A stretch of DNA of 64,000 nt, taken from Numida meleagris (lineage: Eukaryota; Chordata; Aves; Galliformes; Numididae). The notes under the pieces were generated by a model that did not search any database, was not told where the DNA came from, and saw nothing but the letters and a program-made list of their open reading frames with translations. Shown piece after piece: positions 61,521 to 64,000 of this stretch (the stretch's first letter is position 1; the number at the start of each line of letters is the position of its first letter). Position numbers and translations under genes: made by a program. The stretch is from positions 1,484,923 through 1,548,922 of the forward strand of contig NC_034422.1 of NCBI RefSeq assembly GCF_002078875.1, in the 5' to 3' direction.

Positions 61521-61728
61521 TTATAGTGTCAAAGCTTCCTTGTCGCTAACATCGCAATTCTGTTTCTTCTCAACCAAAGCAGGACTCTCCTGCCGGTCTG
61601 AAGCAGCTGCAGGACTAGTGGAGGTAAAGTCCATCAGCTGCTCCTCAATCTGAGTCCATGAAGACATCGATTCATGCACTGTAATGGTGTGTTCCTCCAT
61701 CTGACGCTGAAGACTGTCCATTTCTTGC
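61521..61728 (-). CDS. GOLGA3: GOLGA3 last exon
   Basis: The exon encodes QEMDSLQRQMEEHTITVHES and SSWT, then a tail (SPAAASDRQESPALVEKKQ...) ending before TAA at 61523-61521. The last 45 or so residues differ from my recollection of the human C terminus. Confidence 0.93.
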
Positions 61729-63970
61729 CTTTGGAAAGTTTTGGGAACAAAAAAAAGAGCAAATACTATCAAGCAGAAAGGTAACAACTAAATGTAAGAT
61801 AACAATTTTCTGATTTCTGATACCTACTTCAACATTATCTAAGACATAGCTGTATACAACAGAAAGAAGTCTAAAGAAAACTTAGAAATTATCTTAATTT
61901 AAGAGAAAAACAAATACAATATGCTTAATCCAACAGCAAGTGACAGCAATGCCGCAGCTCCTTTACTGCACATACTTGTTGCCAGGCAAGATGCAGCACC
62001 GTTTCCTCAGGAAAGGCACTCAGCATCTGCAACCTGATAAACACGGTTCTCTTGCAGACATTGAAGGCAACACGGGAGGTGAAAGTGAGGAAAGCACCAA
62101 AGAAAAATAAATTAAGTAAACACATTGTGACTTGTATTCAGACACCAGGTGTGTAAAGAGACGAGCCTGGTAATAGAGCTTCACCGCAGAGATACTGCAG
62201 GCTCACTCCCCTAAAGCATCAGCCAAGGTGGTATTAGTAGCTCAGTTCTCACATTAACCCCAAATCCTCATATTTCTGAAGTTGTAGCTTTCCTCCTCAG
62301 AATTTTGCGTACGTCCTTGGGAGGGAAGGCACAAAAACATACTCTTGGCAGAATAAAACTCCACTGTGGGGATTCATTAATAAATTGCTTGGGCTCCTAT
62401 CACAAGCAACCCTGCTGATACTGAGAAGAAACAAACACCAGTTTCTCCACCAGCAAGAACAACTAAAAATAGCTGTTTCTGGTTTGTTCTGCAGTATATC
62501 TATTTGTGCACTAACACTGAGAAAGTTAGAATGAACGTTTTGTCTACTTGTTCTTTCCTTATTCCACTACCATATAAGCAAACACTTAAGATAACAGAAC
62601 ATCCTACTGTCCTAAATACAGCCCCAATAAGGGGAAAATAATTCGTTTCACAAAATCTTGGTTTGTTTTTTTTTCCTCTTAGTTGGCAGCTGTTTTCCTG
62701 GAAACATTTAAAAGATATTTAATGCAGTTTTAAAAACAGGTCATACTTCAATTGCCGGAGACAGCTGTTCAGATTTTTTAAAGGCTCCTTGCTCACAGCT
62801 GTCGATGGTTTTAACAGTTCTTCCAGCAAGGCAGCAGGCACCGGACAATCCGGAATCTTGACTGGAGTCACAGGATTTGAAGAATTATTCTCTCCTTTCC
62901 TCTGGTTAAAGGGAAAAAAGAACAGTCAGAAATAAAATTAAGCCCTTTCATCCATTTCTCTTGTACCAAACAAAGTCTCACGCTCCTGGTACATAACACA
63001 AACACGCTTCTGATACAGTTAAATCTCATGGGTCACAAGCAGAAGTTCCTAACCTAAAGCCAGCTTCTAGCCATACTCATAAGTAAACAAAAAGCATATA
63101 GGACTGCTCAAGAAATCACCCTATGAAAGAAGAAAAACAATAGGGATTTAATGCAATTTACTTCAGTTTTCAAAAGAAAAATTAATGATGTTCTTTCCAT
63201 ACAGTTAAAGAGAACAATTCAGGGAAGAAAAAAAAAAAACCCAAACCAACAACAGTTATGTATAACCAAAGAAGTCCTTCTGGAAATTCTGAGACCTGCA
63301 GGATGAAGTATAAAGACTGATGTCTAAAAGAATGAAACAGAGAAGTTCTATATGAAACTCTCTCATTGCTTGAGAAAAGAAAAGAGCAAGAGATCAGAGA
63401 ACCATTAATAGTAAGCTTTTGAAACTGAGAAAGGATAAAAAACTAGACAGGACCAGAATGGAGAAGAAAATTAGCATTAAGAAAATATTAACTAAATATT
63501 TGCCCATCAATCATTATTTAAGCACTTCCTTTTTTGCTTTGTTATAATGAGTTAAAATGGAAATGTAAGATAATATGCTAAACACCAAGATTTTTAAGGA
63601 CAAAGATGTGAAATCCAGATCAGTCAAGTTACTTTTGCCTGAAAACGTCTGTTGCTGTATTTTTTATTTCAGTATCAGAACATCAGTGAGTCTGTATCAT
63701 GGGCAGGCATTTCAGTTAAGAATTTCCACCATGTTTCCTTGCAGCAGAGTATTTTCCAGTACAGTAATCTAATGGCACCACTACATATTCCTTCTACTCA
63801 AATACCTTCTTCATCTTGCCATGCTTCAGGTCCATCTTCAGCTGCTGGTTCTGCTGCAGCAGTGACTTCATGCTGTTCTTCAGTTCACTCACTTTAGCCT
63901 GCAGCATAAACTTATCCTTCTGAGTCACCGACAGATCTTCTCTCACCATTTCCAATTCAGTCTTGATATT
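61521..63970 (-). CDS. GOLGA3: GOLGA3 (golgin-160), last three coding exons
   Basis: GOLGA3 is a long coiled-coil protein on the cytosolic face of the Golgi, involved in Golgi positioning and protein traffic. Only the C-terminal end is in the window: exons 63970-63806, 62901-62747 and 61728-61521, joined in phase for 174 residues. The first encodes coiled coil (LSVTQKDKFMLQAKVSELKN). The second encodes KIPDCPVPAALLEELLKPST, and the third QEMDSLQRQMEEHTITVHES then a divergent tail ending KEALTL. Position next to ANKLE2 on the same strand matches human 12q24.33. The remaining exons lie beyond 64000. Confidence 0.95.
62747..62901 (-). CDS. GOLGA3: GOLGA3 penultimate exon
   Basis: The exon encodes RKGENNSSNPVTPVKIPDCP, then LLEELLKPSTAVSKEPLKNL and NSCLRQL. 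The SKEPLKNLNSCL.QLK motif is conserved in human golgin-160. The donor is AA|gtatga. Confidence 0.95.
63806..63970 (-). CDS. GOLGA3: GOLGA3 third-from-last exon: coiled coil
   Basis: The exon encodes 55 residues, NIKTELEMVREDLSVTQKDK to KHGKMKK, with heptad-like spacing of Leu/Met. Splice borders are attag and gtattt; both are at codon boundaries. Confidence 0.94.
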
Positions 63971-64000
63971 CTAATTAGGAAAATAAGAAAATCAATGCAA

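Noticed and set aside
1..64000. tRNA, rRNA, microRNA and endogenous retrovirus sequences
   Set aside because: None was recognised by eye on either strand. A covariance-model and repeat-library scan would be needed to exclude short or decayed copies.

Overview
The window is nuclear DNA from a bird, most likely a galliform and probably chicken. It has large introns with GT/AG junctions, CpG-island promoters, two CR1 retrotransposon tails and a mariner copy that looks like the chicken 'Galluhop' family. The species is an inference from these repeats. No prokaryotic, plasmid or viral genes were found. All gene names come from recalled similarity to vertebrate proteins, with each exon checked for splice signals and phase continuity.

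Layout. (1) 52-16550, plus strand: ZDHHC8, a DHHC palmitoyltransferase; nine exons are visible and the first ~80 codons lie before the window. A degenerate mariner lies in one intron. (2) 16551-~31000: about 14 kb with the probable ZDHHC8 3' UTR and no recognisable gene; it holds one orphan exon-like segment (22127-22188) and a compact repeat cluster (28273-28330). (3) 31191-35761, plus strand: complete PGAM5, a mitochondrial Ser/Thr phosphatase, in six exons behind a CpG island. (4) ~37.4-38.3 kb: convergent 3' ends of PGAM5 and ANKLE2. (5) 41051-52920, minus strand: ANKLE2, a LEM-domain nuclear-envelope protein, with twelve exons visible. Its first exon probably lies in the 545-base assembly gap at 56256-56800. 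(6) 57463-63970, minus strand: the 3' UTR and last three coding exons of GOLGA3 (golgin-160), which continues beyond the window.

The block PGAM5(+) - ANKLE2(-) - GOLGA3(-) is the order known from human 12q24.33. ZDHHC8 in human lies in 22q11. The ZDHHC8-PGAM5 spacer is therefore a lineage rearrangement junction relative to human. The four genes are housekeeping-type neighbours, not a pathway: palmitoylation, mitochondrial quality control, nuclear envelope reassembly and Golgi structure.

I found no new multi-gene system. The observations most worth checking are small. They are a 14-bp minisatellite in an ANKLE2 intron that carries seven copies of a bHLH-PAS (XRE/HRE-like) core, a perfect CTCF consensus at the ANKLE2 promoter, an open intron-retention tail in ZDHHC8, the orphan exon, and several perfect palindromes or hairpins.
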